From contig CAYNGJ010000012.1 of NCBI GenBank assembly GCA_964396895.1, positions 1 through 64,000 of the forward strand: 64,000 nt of DNA, written 5' to 3'. Shown here in pieces: positions 27,867 through 35,905 of this stretch; position 1 is the first letter of the stretch; the number at the start of each line of letters is the position of its first letter. The translations under genes were made by a program, and so were the position numbers. Source of the DNA: UBA2334 sp964396895. Its GTDB lineage: Bacteria; Pseudomonadota; Gammaproteobacteria; Burkholderiales; Burkholderiaceae_C. Below the pieces are notes generated by a model. The model was given only the letters and a program-made list of their open reading frames with translations. It ran no database searches and was not told the DNA's origin.

Positions 27867-28195
27867 GGGGCACTGCCACCGATTTGGAAGCAGCCAACAC
27901 AGACCCGATCAGGTTTGAGCAAACGGATGTGTCCACAGAAAACGGCGAGCGGGCGCAGAGCCGTGGCTGACCGGCCGCGCCCAGTCACCACGAGAAAAGC
28001 TATTGTTTTTAAAGCGTTTTTCACTGCCCAATTTTTCATCATTTCAAGGAAAACCGCGCAGGAAAGCCATTTCCCGAGGTTGTACCTGAGGTTCTTCACA
28101 AAGTTATCCACAGAATCTGTGCGCAGACAGCACCCGTGGCGGGGCTGGGCGGTGCGCCATAATCCGGGGCTGTTTTCTTGACCCGGAGCGCTGTT
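27867..28195. other. Intergenic region between divergent xseA and exbB
   Basis: About 330 bases with no credible gene. It holds a perfect DnaA-box sequence TTATCCACA at 28104-28112, and a candidate exbB -10 CATAAT at 28158-28163. The middle (27990-28100) is AT-richer than its surroundings and probably carries promoters for both genes. Confidence 0.5.
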
Positions 28196-28837
28196 TTGCT
28201 GACCATCATACAAGCCGCTGGCTGGCCGATCTGGCCCCTGATTGCCTGTTCCATTCTGGGCCTGGCACTGATCATCGAGCGCTTCGTCAGCCTCAAAACC
28301 TCGCGCATTGCCCCCCCCACGCTGCTGGAGGAAGCCATCACCGTGTCGCGCCAGGCCGTGCCCACCCCGGACGTGGTGAACCAGCTGGCCCAGAACTCGG
28401 CGCTGGGCGAGGTGCTGGCAGCGGGCTTTCAGGAGCTGAACCTACACCCCCGCGCCAGCGACGAAGACCTGCGCTCTTGCCTGGAGGGCAAAGGCCGCGA
28501 AGTGGCGGCCCGCCTCCAGCGTTACCTGGGCGCATTGGCCACCATCGCGTCGGCGGCCCCCCTGCTGGGCCTGCTGGGCACGGTGGTCGGCATGATTGAA
28601 ATATTCGGTGCCCAGGTGGGTGACGGCGCCATCGGCACGGGGGCGGCGGGTGGTAACCCGGCACAGCTGGCACAGGGCATTTCCATCGCGCTCTACAACA
28701 CGGCTTTTGGCCTGATGGTGGCCATTCCCGCCCTCATCTTCTGGCGCTACTTCCGGGCACGGGTAGACGCCTATCTGCTGTCCATGGAGCTGGCCTCCGA
28801 GCGGTTTTTCCGTCACCTGATTCGCATCCGGGGTTGA
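28196..28837 (+). CDS. exbB: ExbB/TolQ-family proton channel subunit
   Basis: The 213-residue protein has three transmembrane helices (about 5-25, 110-135, 160-180) and the family's APLLGLLGTVVGMIEIF segment. With ExbD it converts proton motive force into movement of TonB-type partners. Translation likely begins at TTG 28196 (MLTIIQAAGWPIWPL), which has GGAG upstream; an in-frame TTG at 28178 has none. exbD starts 6 bases after the stop. No tonB is nearby, so the partner is unknown. Confidence 0.9.
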   Translation: MLTIIQAAGWPIWPLIACSILGLALIIERFVSLKTSRIAPPTLLEEAITVSRQAVPTPDVVNQLAQNSALGEVLAAGFQELNLHPRASDEDLRSCLEGKGREVAARLQRYLGALATIASAAPLLGLLGTVVGMIEIFGAQVGDGAIGTGAAGGNPAQLAQGISIALYNTAFGLMVAIPALIFWRYFRARVDAYLLSMELASERFFRHLIRIRG

Positions 28838-28843
28838 GCCACC

Positions 28844-29293
28844 ATGAACTTCCGCCAAGGATCACGCGACGAGCCTGAGATCAACCTCATTCCGTTCATC
28901 GACATCCTGTTGGTGGTGCTCATCTTCATGGTGCTGACCACCACCTACAGCAAATACACCGAGCTGCAGGTTCGCCTGCCCGTGGCGGATGCCGAGCAGC
29001 CCCGCCAACGCCCGGCAGAGGTGCTGGTGTCGGTATCCCAGGACGGTCGCTACGCGGTGAACGGTCAGGTGCTGCAGCGCGCCTCGGCCCAGGACCTGTC
29101 CATGGCGCTGGCGGAAGCCGCCAAGGCCGATGACAACACCATCGTGGTCATCAACGCCGATGCCACCGCCACCCACCAAGCGGTGGTCACGGTGATGGAC
29201 GCCGCCCGCCGCACGGGGCTGGCCCACATCACGTTCTCCACCCAGACCAGCGCGGACACGGCCAAAGGCGGCAAAGCCCTTCGCCGCCCCTGA
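28844..29293 (+). CDS. exbD: ExbD/TolR-family energy-transducing protein
   Basis: The 149-residue product has the short cytoplasmic EINLIPFIDILLVVLIFMV start with the Asp essential in this family (FID) inside the single transmembrane helix, then a periplasmic domain. It follows exbB and overlaps lpxK by one base (TGATG), so all three are co-translated. Confidence 0.93.
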   Translation: MNFRQGSRDEPEINLIPFIDILLVVLIFMVLTTTYSKYTELQVRLPVADAEQPRQRPAEVLVSVSQDGRYAVNGQVLQRASAQDLSMALAEAAKADDNTIVVINADATATHQAVVTVMDAARRTGLAHITFSTQTSADTAKGGKALRRP

Positions 29294-30441
29294 TGGTCAC
29301 GGGCGCCACAGGCTCCGCCACCGGCCAGGCCCCACACCGGCTGAGCTGGCAACACCACCTCCGCCAGGCGTGGCTGCACCGAGGGGTGGTGGCGGTGTTG
29401 TTGTGGCCACTGTCGTGGATCTATGGCGCACTGGTGCGCGCCCGCAACCTCACCTACCGGCTGGGTTGCTGGCACAGCCAGCGTTTGCCCGTGCCCGTGG
29501 TGGTGGTGGGCAATGTGGTGGTGGGGGGCGCTGGCAAAACCCCCACCGTCATCGCCATCGTTCGCCACCTGCAGCGGCAAGGGCACCGGCCCGGGGTGAT
29601 CTCCGCCGGCCACGGGCGCGACCGCTCCGAACGTGGGGCCGCTGACTCCGTGGTGGAGGTGCTGGACGACACACCCGCCACCCTGGCCGGCGACGAACCC
29701 CTGCTGCTGCGCCAAGCCACACAGGTCCCAGTGTTTGTGGCGCGCCAGCGTGCACAGGCTGGACAGGCCCTGCTGGCGCGGCACCCCGACACCACCGTGC
29801 TGGTCTGTGACGATGGCTTGCAGCACCTTGCCCTGCACGCCGACGTGGCAGTGGCCGTGTTCGACGAACGGGGGGTGGGCAACGGCTGGCTGCTGCCAGC
29901 GGGTTTGCTGCGCGAGCCGTGGCCAGAACACATCGGCCGTCCGGTGGACTTGGTGCTGCGCGTGCTGGCCAAGCCGGGCCAGGGCGCTCCCCTGCCCTGC
30001 CCGGCTGGCGTGCCGGTGTTTGACGCACACAAACAGCTGGCGGAATGCGCCGTCTCGCCACGGGGCCAGCGCGTGCCGCTGGCCGAACTGGGGCAGCCTG
30101 ACCAAGCGCCCATCACGGCCCTGGCGGGCATCGCCAAACCCGAGGCCTTTTTTGACATGTTGCGCACCGCGCAGCTGCCACTGGCCGAGTGCTGGGCCAT
30201 GGCTGATCACCAAAATTATGTCGAGTTATTCAATAGCAAACTATTTAATAAATTAGATCGCAAAACACTTATTTTTACTGAGAAAGACGCGGTCAAACTG
30301 TTCCCCCTGCTGCGCGGAATCACGCCCGCTTCGGGTCAGCTTCGGGCGTGGGCTGTTCCGCTGGTGTTGACCCCTGACCCCGCCTTCCTGGCGGCGCTGG
30401 ACGAGCGACTATCATCTCGGCATGGACTCCAAACTGCTTGA
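29293..30441 (+). CDS. lpxK: Tetraacyldisaccharide 4'-kinase
   Basis: LpxK phosphorylates the 4' position of the lipid A disaccharide at the inner membrane. The 382-residue protein has an N-terminal membrane helix, the P-loop GNVVVGGAGKTP near residue 72, SAGHGR and the catalytic CDDGLQH motif. Its C-terminal part contains an AT-rich stretch (30210-30285) coding for HQNYVELFNSKLFNKLDRKT, unlike the GC-rich rest; part of it matches a dispersed repeat. The frame is kept and TEKDAVKL follows intact, so function is probably retained. Confidence 0.94.
   Translation: MVTGATGSATGQAPHRLSWQHHLRQAWLHRGVVAVLLWPLSWIYGALVRARNLTYRLGCWHSQRLPVPVVVVGNVVVGGAGKTPTVIAIVRHLQRQGHRPGVISAGHGRDRSERGAADSVVEVLDDTPATLAGDEPLLLRQATQVPVFVARQRAQAGQALLARHPDTTVLVCDDGLQHLALHADVAVAVFDERGVGNGWLLPAGLLREPWPEHIGRPVDLVLRVLAKPGQGAPLPCPAGVPVFDAHKQLAECAVSPRGQRVPLAELGQPDQAPITALAGIAKPEAFFDMLRTAQLPLAECWAMADHQNYVELFNSKLFNKLDRKTLIFTEKDAVKLFPLLRGITPASGQLRAWAVPLVLTPDPAFLAALDERLSSRHGLQTA
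30225..30262 (-). repeat. Dispersed AT-rich repeat, copy 3 (inside lpxK)
   Basis: This segment contains ATAGCAAACTAT (30233-30244), the same 12-mer found at 49851-49862, in a locally AT-rich island within lpxK. The remainder matches only loosely. Confidence 0.4.
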
Positions 30442-30655
30442 ATTACTGGTCTGCCCCGTCACCAAAGGGCCGTTGCGCTTCAATGCCGCGCGCGACGAAC
30501 TGCTGTCCCGCAGCGCCCGTCTGGCGTATCCGGTGCGCGACGGCATTCCCATCCTGCTGGAGCAAGAAGCCCGTCCATTGACCGACGCCGAGGTGGAAGC
30601 CCTGCACACCTCTGTACCCCAGGGCTCGGGTGAAGAGCCCACCAGCGCGGCCTGA
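30422..30655 (+). CDS. Trm112/YcaR-family small protein
   Basis: The 77-residue product has the family's MDSKLLELLVCPVTKGPL start and YPVRDGIPILL core. Only one Cys remains in the usual zinc-site positions. It begins inside the end of lpxK (20-base overlap) and sits before kdsB, the usual place of ycaR. Its role is unproven; Trm112-type proteins often stabilise methyltransferases. Confidence 0.88.
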   Translation: MDSKLLELLVCPVTKGPLRFNAARDELLSRSARLAYPVRDGIPILLEQEARPLTDAEVEALHTSVPQGSGEEPTSAA

Positions 30656-30669
30656 GGGTGGGAGCCTCC

Positions 30670-31491
30670 ATGCCTCACCCAGTGCACCCGTCCACCCCGC
30701 TCACAAGTGGCCACCCTGTGCTGCCGTTTTCTGTGCTCATCCCCGCACGTCTGGCGTCCAGCCGCCTGCCCGACAAGCCCCTGGCCGACATCGGTGGCCT
30801 GCCCATGGTGGTGCGGGTCGCGCAACAAGCCGCGTTGAGCCAGGCCATCGCCTGTGTGGTGGCCACGGACCACGAGCGCATTGCCCAAGCCTGTGAAGCC
30901 CATGGCCTTGCCTGGGTCATGACCGACGAACACCACCCCAGCGGCAGCGACCGCCTGGCCCAGGCCTGCGAGCGGCTGCAACTGGCCGACGACGCGATCG
31001 TGGTGAACGTTCAGGGCGACGAACCCCTCATTCCCCCAGAACTCATCAACGCGGTCGCCCAGACCCTGCAGGCCCGCCCGGACTGTGTCATGTCCACCGC
31101 CGCCCAGGCCATTCACAGCGTTGACGACTACCTCAACCCCAACACTGTCAAGGTGGTCACCGACCGACACGGGGTGGCGCTTTACTTCAGCCGAGCGCCC
31201 ATCCCTTGGTGGCGTGATGGCATGGGGAGCCTGACGCAGCCCCCCGCGCCTCTGCAACTGCCCAGCCCGGCCCCGTTGCGGCACATTGGGATTTACGCCT
31301 ACCGCGTCGGTTTCCTGCGGCGCTTCCCCACACTGCCCATATGCGACCTGGAGCGCATAGAAATGCTGGAGCAGCTGCGTGTGCTGTGGCAGGGCGAAAA
31401 AATTGCCGTCCATGTCACCGCCACGGCACCGGCAGCGGGGGTGGACACCCCGCAAGACCTGGCGCGTGTGCGGCAGCTCCTGGCCGGCTGA
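30670..31491 (+). CDS. kdsB: 3-deoxy-manno-octulosonate cytidylyltransferase
   Basis: KdsB activates Kdo as CMP-Kdo for lipopolysaccharide inner core. The 273-residue protein has the nucleotide-binding IPARLASSRLPDKPL, ATDHERI, GSDRLAQA and NVQGDEPLI motifs. ATG 30670 is preferred (GGAG 5 bases upstream) over the in-frame GTG at 30658. An extra segment RDGMGSLTQPPAPLQLPSPA lengthens the protein relative to the usual 250 residues. It lies in the lpxK-trm112-kdsB-adk order. Confidence 0.95.
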   Translation: MPHPVHPSTPLTSGHPVLPFSVLIPARLASSRLPDKPLADIGGLPMVVRVAQQAALSQAIACVVATDHERIAQACEAHGLAWVMTDEHHPSGSDRLAQACERLQLADDAIVVNVQGDEPLIPPELINAVAQTLQARPDCVMSTAAQAIHSVDDYLNPNTVKVVTDRHGVALYFSRAPIPWWRDGMGSLTQPPAPLQLPSPAPLRHIGIYAYRVGFLRRFPTLPICDLERIEMLEQLRVLWQGEKIAVHVTATAPAAGVDTPQDLARVRQLLAG

Positions 31492-31604
31492 ACCCACATG
31501 GCAACCCCCTTTTGCCCACGCGCGGGCGAGCAGGCCCGCGCGTAAGGCTGACAGAGGGCTTGCATGCTATGCTGCCCGAGGACGCGGCTGGAGGAACGTT
31601 CTGC

Positions 31605-31718
31605 ATGACAGGCGTTGACTGGTGGTCAGCACCGTGTGGCACCACCTGCGCCACGGCACCCTGCGCAACCCAAGACACTTGTGCCTGCGGCGATTTGCCG
31701 CCGGGCCCGGATTTTTGA
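31605..31718 (+). CDS. Small Cys-rich ORF upstream of adk (37 residues)
   Basis: The ORF starts ATG at 31605 after a strong Shine-Dalgarno GGAGGAA (8 bases upstream) and ends 20 bases before adk. The product begins MTGVDWWSAPCG and has five cysteines at 11, 15, 20, 26 and 28 (C-x3-C-x4-C-x5-C-x-C), then DLPPGPDF. No family is recognised. It could be a metal- or Fe-S-binding peptide or a leader affecting adk. It lies in the 246-base kdsB-adk gap, otherwise empty. Expression is unproven. Confidence 0.5.
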   Translation: MTGVDWWSAPCGTTCATAPCATQDTCACGDLPPGPDF

Positions 31719-31737
31719 AACCACGAGAAGGAATGTC

Positions 31738-32394
31738 ATGAGACTGATACTGTTGGGCGCCCCAGGTGCCGGCAAAGGCACACAGGCCACGTTCATCTGC
31801 CAGAAATACGGCATCCCCCAAATTTCCACGGGTGACATGCTGCGCGCCGCCGTCAAGGCAGGTACGCCGCTGGGTTTGCAAGCCAAGGCGGTGATGGAGT
31901 CCGGTGGTCTGGTCAGTGACGACCTCATCATCAACCTCGTCAAAGAACGCATTGCCCAACCTGACTGCGCACAAGGTTTTCTGTTCGACGGCTTCCCCCG
32001 CACCATTCCCCAGGCCGATGCCATGAAGGCGGCCGGCGTGAAGCTGGACTACGTGCTGGAAATTGATGTGCCTTTCGAGGCCATCATTGAGCGCATGAGC
32101 GGCCGTCGCTCTCACCCCGCGTCTGGCCGAACCTACCACGTCACGTTCAACCCCCCGAAAGTGGCGAACCAGGACGATGTGACCGGCGAACCCCTCATCC
32201 AGCGAGAAGACGACAAAGAAGAAACAGTGAAAAAGCGGCTGGAGGTGTACAGCGCCCAGACCCGCCCACTGGTGGACTACTACAGCCAGTGGGCGGCCAC
32301 TGAGCCAACCGCAGCGCCCAAGTACCGTGCCATCAGCGGAACGGGTGGCGTAGACGAAATCACCGCCCGCGCCTTTGCCGCCCTGGCCGGCTGA
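31738..32394 (+). CDS. adk: Adenylate kinase
   Basis: The 218-residue long-form enzyme has P-loop GAPGAGKGTQ, STGDMLRAA, the FDGFPRT motif and a LID domain GRRSHPASGRTYHVTFNPPK without zinc cysteines. It balances AMP, ADP and ATP. ATG 31738 has AAGGA upstream; an in-frame extension to 31615 is not conserved. A terminator follows at 32441. Confidence 0.97.
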   Translation: MRLILLGAPGAGKGTQATFICQKYGIPQISTGDMLRAAVKAGTPLGLQAKAVMESGGLVSDDLIINLVKERIAQPDCAQGFLFDGFPRTIPQADAMKAAGVKLDYVLEIDVPFEAIIERMSGRRSHPASGRTYHVTFNPPKVANQDDVTGEPLIQREDDKEETVKKRLEVYSAQTRPLVDYYSQWAATEPTAAPKYRAISGTGGVDEITARAFAALAG

Positions 32395-32440
32395 GCGCCT
32401 CCTTCGCCCACACCGATCACCTGACCGACCGTTACCTTCC

Positions 32441-32470
32441 ACAAAAGCCCCTTGCGAGGGGCTTTTGTGT
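32441..32470 (+). terminator. Bidirectional terminator between adk and asparaginase
   Basis: ACAAAAGCCCC-TTGC-GAGGGGCTTTTGT forms a near-perfect hairpin with T-rich tracts on both strands, serving the two convergent genes. Confidence 0.9.
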
Positions 32471-32471
32471 T

Positions 32472-33542
32472 TCAGTGCCCTCCAGCGATCGGCCGCCTCT
32501 CCATCAGTTGGAGCATGAGTGCAATGCGTGCTTTCACCGGCGACAGTGCGCTGGCGGGCAAGTGAGCGGGATCCGTACAGCGCAGGGGTGGCAAGAGCGT
32601 CCTGATGGCGCCGGTGCAATCGCTTGGCACATCCACACTCCCCACGACCTGCCCGAAAGCACAGCGGCTGGTGCGCCACACCACCACCCCCGCCTGTTGC
32701 GCACGGTGCAATGCGGCCTCCAACTCATGGTGCAGCGTACCGTTGCCGGTACCGGCCACCACCAATCCACGCAAAGGCCTGGGACCGTTGGCTTGCATCA
32801 GCATCGCGTCCACCAGGTCACCGGTGGCTCCCGAGTGGCTGGTGACAACCTCCACACGGGGCCATGAAGCTGAAGTAAGCGCCCCTGCGGCGATGCTGTC
32901 CAACACCCCTGCAGCGCTAGGCGAACAGTCGGCCTCCGCCGACTTCCCAAACCAGCGGACGCGCCCCTCCTCCACGCAACCCACAGGACCGGCATCGCCG
33001 GAGCTGAACGCATCCTGTCGGTAAGTGTGCACTTTGCTGATGTGCCGCGCTGCATGCACCCACCCGGCGGCCACCACCTGAACACCCGCAGTCAGAGCAT
33101 CCAAGGCAACACTGAGGGCATCCAGCAAATTCTGTGGACCATCGGGCACCAATGCCGTGGCAGGCCGCATGGCGCACGTCAACACCACCGGTTTGGTTGG
33201 CGGCAGCACGCGGCTCAACAGATAAGCCGTCTCTTCAAGGGTGTCTGTCCCGTGCGTCACCACGACGGCCTTCACCTCCGGCGCCACCAACCAACGCTGC
33301 AAGTTACTCAGCAATGGGATCCACACCGCGTGCCCCATGTCCTTGCTGTCGACCTGTGCCACCTGAACCGCATCCACTTGCAACGCCCCCAGGCCGTGAA
33401 CCCGTTCTGGCAAACCGACCATCAAGTCGGCGACCTCCACCTCACCAGCGCGGTAGCCCACGTTGTCCCCAGACACCGACGAGCGCCCTGCAATGGTGCC
33501 GCCGGTCCCCGCCACCACAATTTTCGAAAAAGACACTTGCAC
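32472..33542 (-). CDS. L-asparaginase, AnsA/AnsB (type I/II) family
   Basis: The 356-residue protein has both catalytic Thr motifs of the classical asparaginase family: GTGGTIAG near residue 12 and THGTDTLEET near residue 95. No signal peptide, so it is probably cytoplasmic. It hydrolyses asparagine. Start is GTG 33542; a further GTG at 33536 is possible. It is divergent from lexA, and an SOS box lies 12 bases upstream of its start, so LexA may influence it. Confidence 0.9.
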   Translation of the reverse strand: MQVSFSKIVVAGTGGTIAGRSSVSGDNVGYRAGEVEVADLMVGLPERVHGLGALQVDAVQVAQVDSKDMGHAVWIPLLSNLQRWLVAPEVKAVVVTHGTDTLEETAYLLSRVLPPTKPVVLTCAMRPATALVPDGPQNLLDALSVALDALTAGVQVVAAGWVHAARHISKVHTYRQDAFSSGDAGPVGCVEEGRVRWFGKSAEADCSPSAAGVLDSIAAGALTSASWPRVEVVTSHSGATGDLVDAMLMQANGPRPLRGLVVAGTGNGTLHHELEAALHRAQQAGVVVWRTSRCAFGQVVGSVDVPSDCTGAIRTLLPPLRCTDPAHLPASALSPVKARIALMLQLMERRPIAGGH

Positions 33543-33553
33543 ACCCCATGAAA

Positions 33554-33588
33554 CTGGTTAAAAATACAGTCACTGGATGTCAATACAG
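33554..33588. promoter_or_regulatory. Two tandem LexA (SOS) boxes
   Basis: Box 1 is CTG-N10-CAG at 33554-33569 (CTGGTTAAAAATACAG) and box 2 at 33573-33588 (CTGGATGTCAATACAG). They lie 32 bases upstream of lexA and between lexA and the divergent asparaginase gene. Two operators, 19 bases apart and so on nearly the same helix face, imply autoregulation of lexA. Confidence 0.85.
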
Positions 33589-33619
33589 CTCACCCAGCCA
33601 CCACCTCAAAAGGTACACC

Positions 33620-34306
33620 ATGCGAGACACCCAAGATTTCCCACCCAAGCTGACCGATCGCCAGCAGCAGATATTTGAGCTGATCCAGCGCACGGTTGAG
33701 CGCACGGGTGCGCCACCCACCCGGGCGGAAATTGCTGCCGAATTGGGTTTCAAATCTGCCAATGCCGCAGAAGAGCACCTACAAGCGTTGGCACGCAAAG
33801 GTGTCATCGAGCTGGTCAGCGGTACCTCTCGGGGCATTCGCCTGAAAAGTGAGACCCTGCGCAGCATCCATGAAACGCGCTTGCAACAACTCGCGCTGCC
33901 CCTACAGGGTCTGATGCAATTGGCCCTGCCGCTGGTGGGTCGCGTCGCAGCGGGTTCACCCATCTTGGCACAGGAGCACGTGGACACCACGTATCACCTG
34001 GAAAGCAGCCTCTTCCAGCGCAAGCCCGATTACCTGCTAAAGGTTCGAGGCATGTCCATGAAAGATGCGGGGATCATGGACGGTGATCTGCTGGCCGTTC
34101 AAATCACCAAAGACGTCAAGAATGGGCAGATTGTGGTGGCCCGTCTGGGTGACGACGTCACCGTCAAACGCTTCTGGCGTGGCATCCACGGCATTGAGCT
34201 GCACGCCGAAAACCCCGATTTCAAACCCATTCAGGTTAACCCCAACGACCCTTTTGAAATTGAAGGCCTTGCCGTGGGTTTGATTCGCAACACCCTGCTG
34301 ATGTAA
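33620..34306 (+). CDS. lexA: LexA repressor
   Basis: The 228-residue repressor has the N-terminal winged helix (LTDRQQQIFELI ... SANAAEEHLQALARKG) and the C-terminal S24 protease fold. The self-cleavage site Ala111-Gly112 (VAAGSP) and the catalytic Ser146 (GMSMKDAG) and Lys183 are present. It represses SOS genes until RecA filaments trigger cleavage. ATG 33620 is the only start before homology; earlier in-frame codons read through the SOS boxes. Confidence 0.97.
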   Translation: MRDTQDFPPKLTDRQQQIFELIQRTVERTGAPPTRAEIAAELGFKSANAAEEHLQALARKGVIELVSGTSRGIRLKSETLRSIHETRLQQLALPLQGLMQLALPLVGRVAAGSPILAQEHVDTTYHLESSLFQRKPDYLLKVRGMSMKDAGIMDGDLLAVQITKDVKNGQIVVARLGDDVTVKRFWRGIHGIELHAENPDFKPIQVNPNDPFEIEGLAVGLIRNTLLM

Positions 34307-34409
34307 CACCTCGTTGCCAAGCCAGGTGGCAGGCGTTGTTCGCAACCCTGGCTTGAGTAACATGCACCCAATCCTGCCTGTGTCCAACCCCACTTCATTG
34401 GAGTTTCAC

Positions 34410-34811
34410 ATGGGACTTTTCGCCAACTTCGCCACCGCCTGCGCCAGCGCTTTTTTCAAGGGAGACAGGCCCGTCTGGGGCCCGTCTCTCACGGCCACAC
34501 GCCACTTACAGACTTTGCCACAGCGTGTCACCCCGCTGGTGGCCCAAGGGACACCCCACTCAGGCACACGGGAACAACAACTGCCCATGGTGGTGGATCT
34601 TGACCGACACACCATCGTGGCGCGGCAAAACACCGCACCGTGCTCGCGTCCTGCGGTCAAGTTGCGGGCTTGGCCCGAACACGATGGCCATCCTGCCAAC
34701 ACGAGCCACCGGGTGCGCATGGTCATCTCCGGGCGCATGGCGGATGTGTGCGCTGAACTGGAACGCTTGGTTGCCCTTGAAAATCGGGTGAAAGCGCCAG
34801 CCATCCATTGA
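34410..34811 (+). CDS. Hypothetical protein downstream of lexA
   Basis: The 133-residue product starts MGLFANFATACASAFFKG; ATG 34410 has GGAG upstream. It ends with a predicted helical segment RMVISGRMADVCAELERLVALENR. No family was recognised. A hairpin at 34319-34354 with AAGCCAGG arms separates it from lexA but has no T-run, so it may still be transcribed with lexA. No SOS box lies directly before it. Confidence 0.65.
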   Translation: MGLFANFATACASAFFKGDRPVWGPSLTATRHLQTLPQRVTPLVAQGTPHSGTREQQLPMVVDLDRHTIVARQNTAPCSRPAVKLRAWPEHDGHPANTSHRVRMVISGRMADVCAELERLVALENRVKAPAIH

Positions 34812-34863
34812 CCATTCGACCACTCATCCGTGACACGGCTTTCTTGCAGTGCACAATACCGGG

Positions 34864-35880
34864 ATGAACATTGTGATTCTGGATGACTACCAAGATGCCG
34901 TGCGCAAACTAGCCTGCGCCACCAAGCTGGAACCCTACCCCGCCAAAGTATTCACCAACACCGTCAAAGGTGTGGGTCAACTGGCAGTGCGACTGCGGGA
35001 CGCAGACATTTTGGTCCTCATCCGAGAGCGCACGCCCATCACCCGACAACTGATCGACAAGCTCCCCAAGCTCAAATTGATTGTGCAAACCGGACGCGCG
35101 GGGGCACATGTTGACGTGGCGGCCTGCACTGAGCACGGGATTGCGGTGGCAGAAGGTGTGAGCTCTCCCGTTGCTCCCGCCGAGTTAACATGGGCCTTGG
35201 TCATGGCGGCCATGCGGCGCTTACCGCAATACATAGCGAACCTGAAACATGGTGCATGGCAACAATCGGGCTTGAAATCACAGTCCATGCCAGCCAACTT
35301 CGGCCTGGGCAGCACGCTGCGCGGCAAGACACTCGGCATCTGGAGTTACGGCAAAGTCGGAACCATGGTGGCCGGCTACGGCAAGGCCTTTGGCATGCGG
35401 GTGATGGTTTGGGGCAGCGAAGACGCTCGCCAGCGGGCACAAGGCGACGGATACGAAGTGGCCATCAGCAAAAATGCTCTTTTTGAAGAAAGTGACATAT
35501 TGTCTCTTCACCTCAGGTTGGCGGCGACCACTCAAGGCTGCGTCACACTGAATGATCTCGCCCGCATGAAACCGACCAGCCTGTTGATCAACACATCCAG
35601 AGCAGAATTGATCGAACCCGACGCGCTGATTGCCGCATTAAATCGGGGTCATCCGGGCATGGCCGCCATCGATGTCTTCGAATCTGAACCCATCCTGCAA
35701 GGACACGCATTGTTGCGGCTGGAGAACTGCATCTGCACCCCCCACATTGGCTATGTCGAGCGAGACAACTACGAAGCCTACTTCAGCGCGGCATTTGACA
35801 ACGTGGTGAATTTCATCAAGGGGACGCCCACCCATATCGTGAATCCAGGGGCTCTGCAGATGCGTCACCGCAACACCTGA
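34864..35880 (+). CDS. D-2-hydroxyacid dehydrogenase family protein
   Basis: The 338-residue protein has an N-terminal catalytic lobe and a Rossmann lobe with GIWSYGKVGTMVAGYG near residue 160, INTSRAELIE and the His in PHIGYVERD. In this family the Arg-Glu-His triad reduces 2-keto acids with NAD(P)H; its substrate is unknown. The GXGXXG is replaced by GIWSYGKVG (SYGKVG), slightly unlike the family. ATG 34864 is preferred over the in-frame GTG at 34849. Confidence 0.88.
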   Translation: MNIVILDDYQDAVRKLACATKLEPYPAKVFTNTVKGVGQLAVRLRDADILVLIRERTPITRQLIDKLPKLKLIVQTGRAGAHVDVAACTEHGIAVAEGVSSPVAPAELTWALVMAAMRRLPQYIANLKHGAWQQSGLKSQSMPANFGLGSTLRGKTLGIWSYGKVGTMVAGYGKAFGMRVMVWGSEDARQRAQGDGYEVAISKNALFEESDILSLHLRLAATTQGCVTLNDLARMKPTSLLINTSRAELIEPDALIAALNRGHPGMAAIDVFESEPILQGHALLRLENCICTPHIGYVERDNYEAYFSAAFDNVVNFIKGTPTHIVNPGALQMRHRNT

Positions 35881-35905
35881 GGTCACCGGATCCGCTGGCT
35901 TCGGG

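Noticed and set aside
27867..28195. Replication origin near the DnaA box
   Set aside because: Only one perfect box is seen, without the box cluster, dnaA or other origin features.
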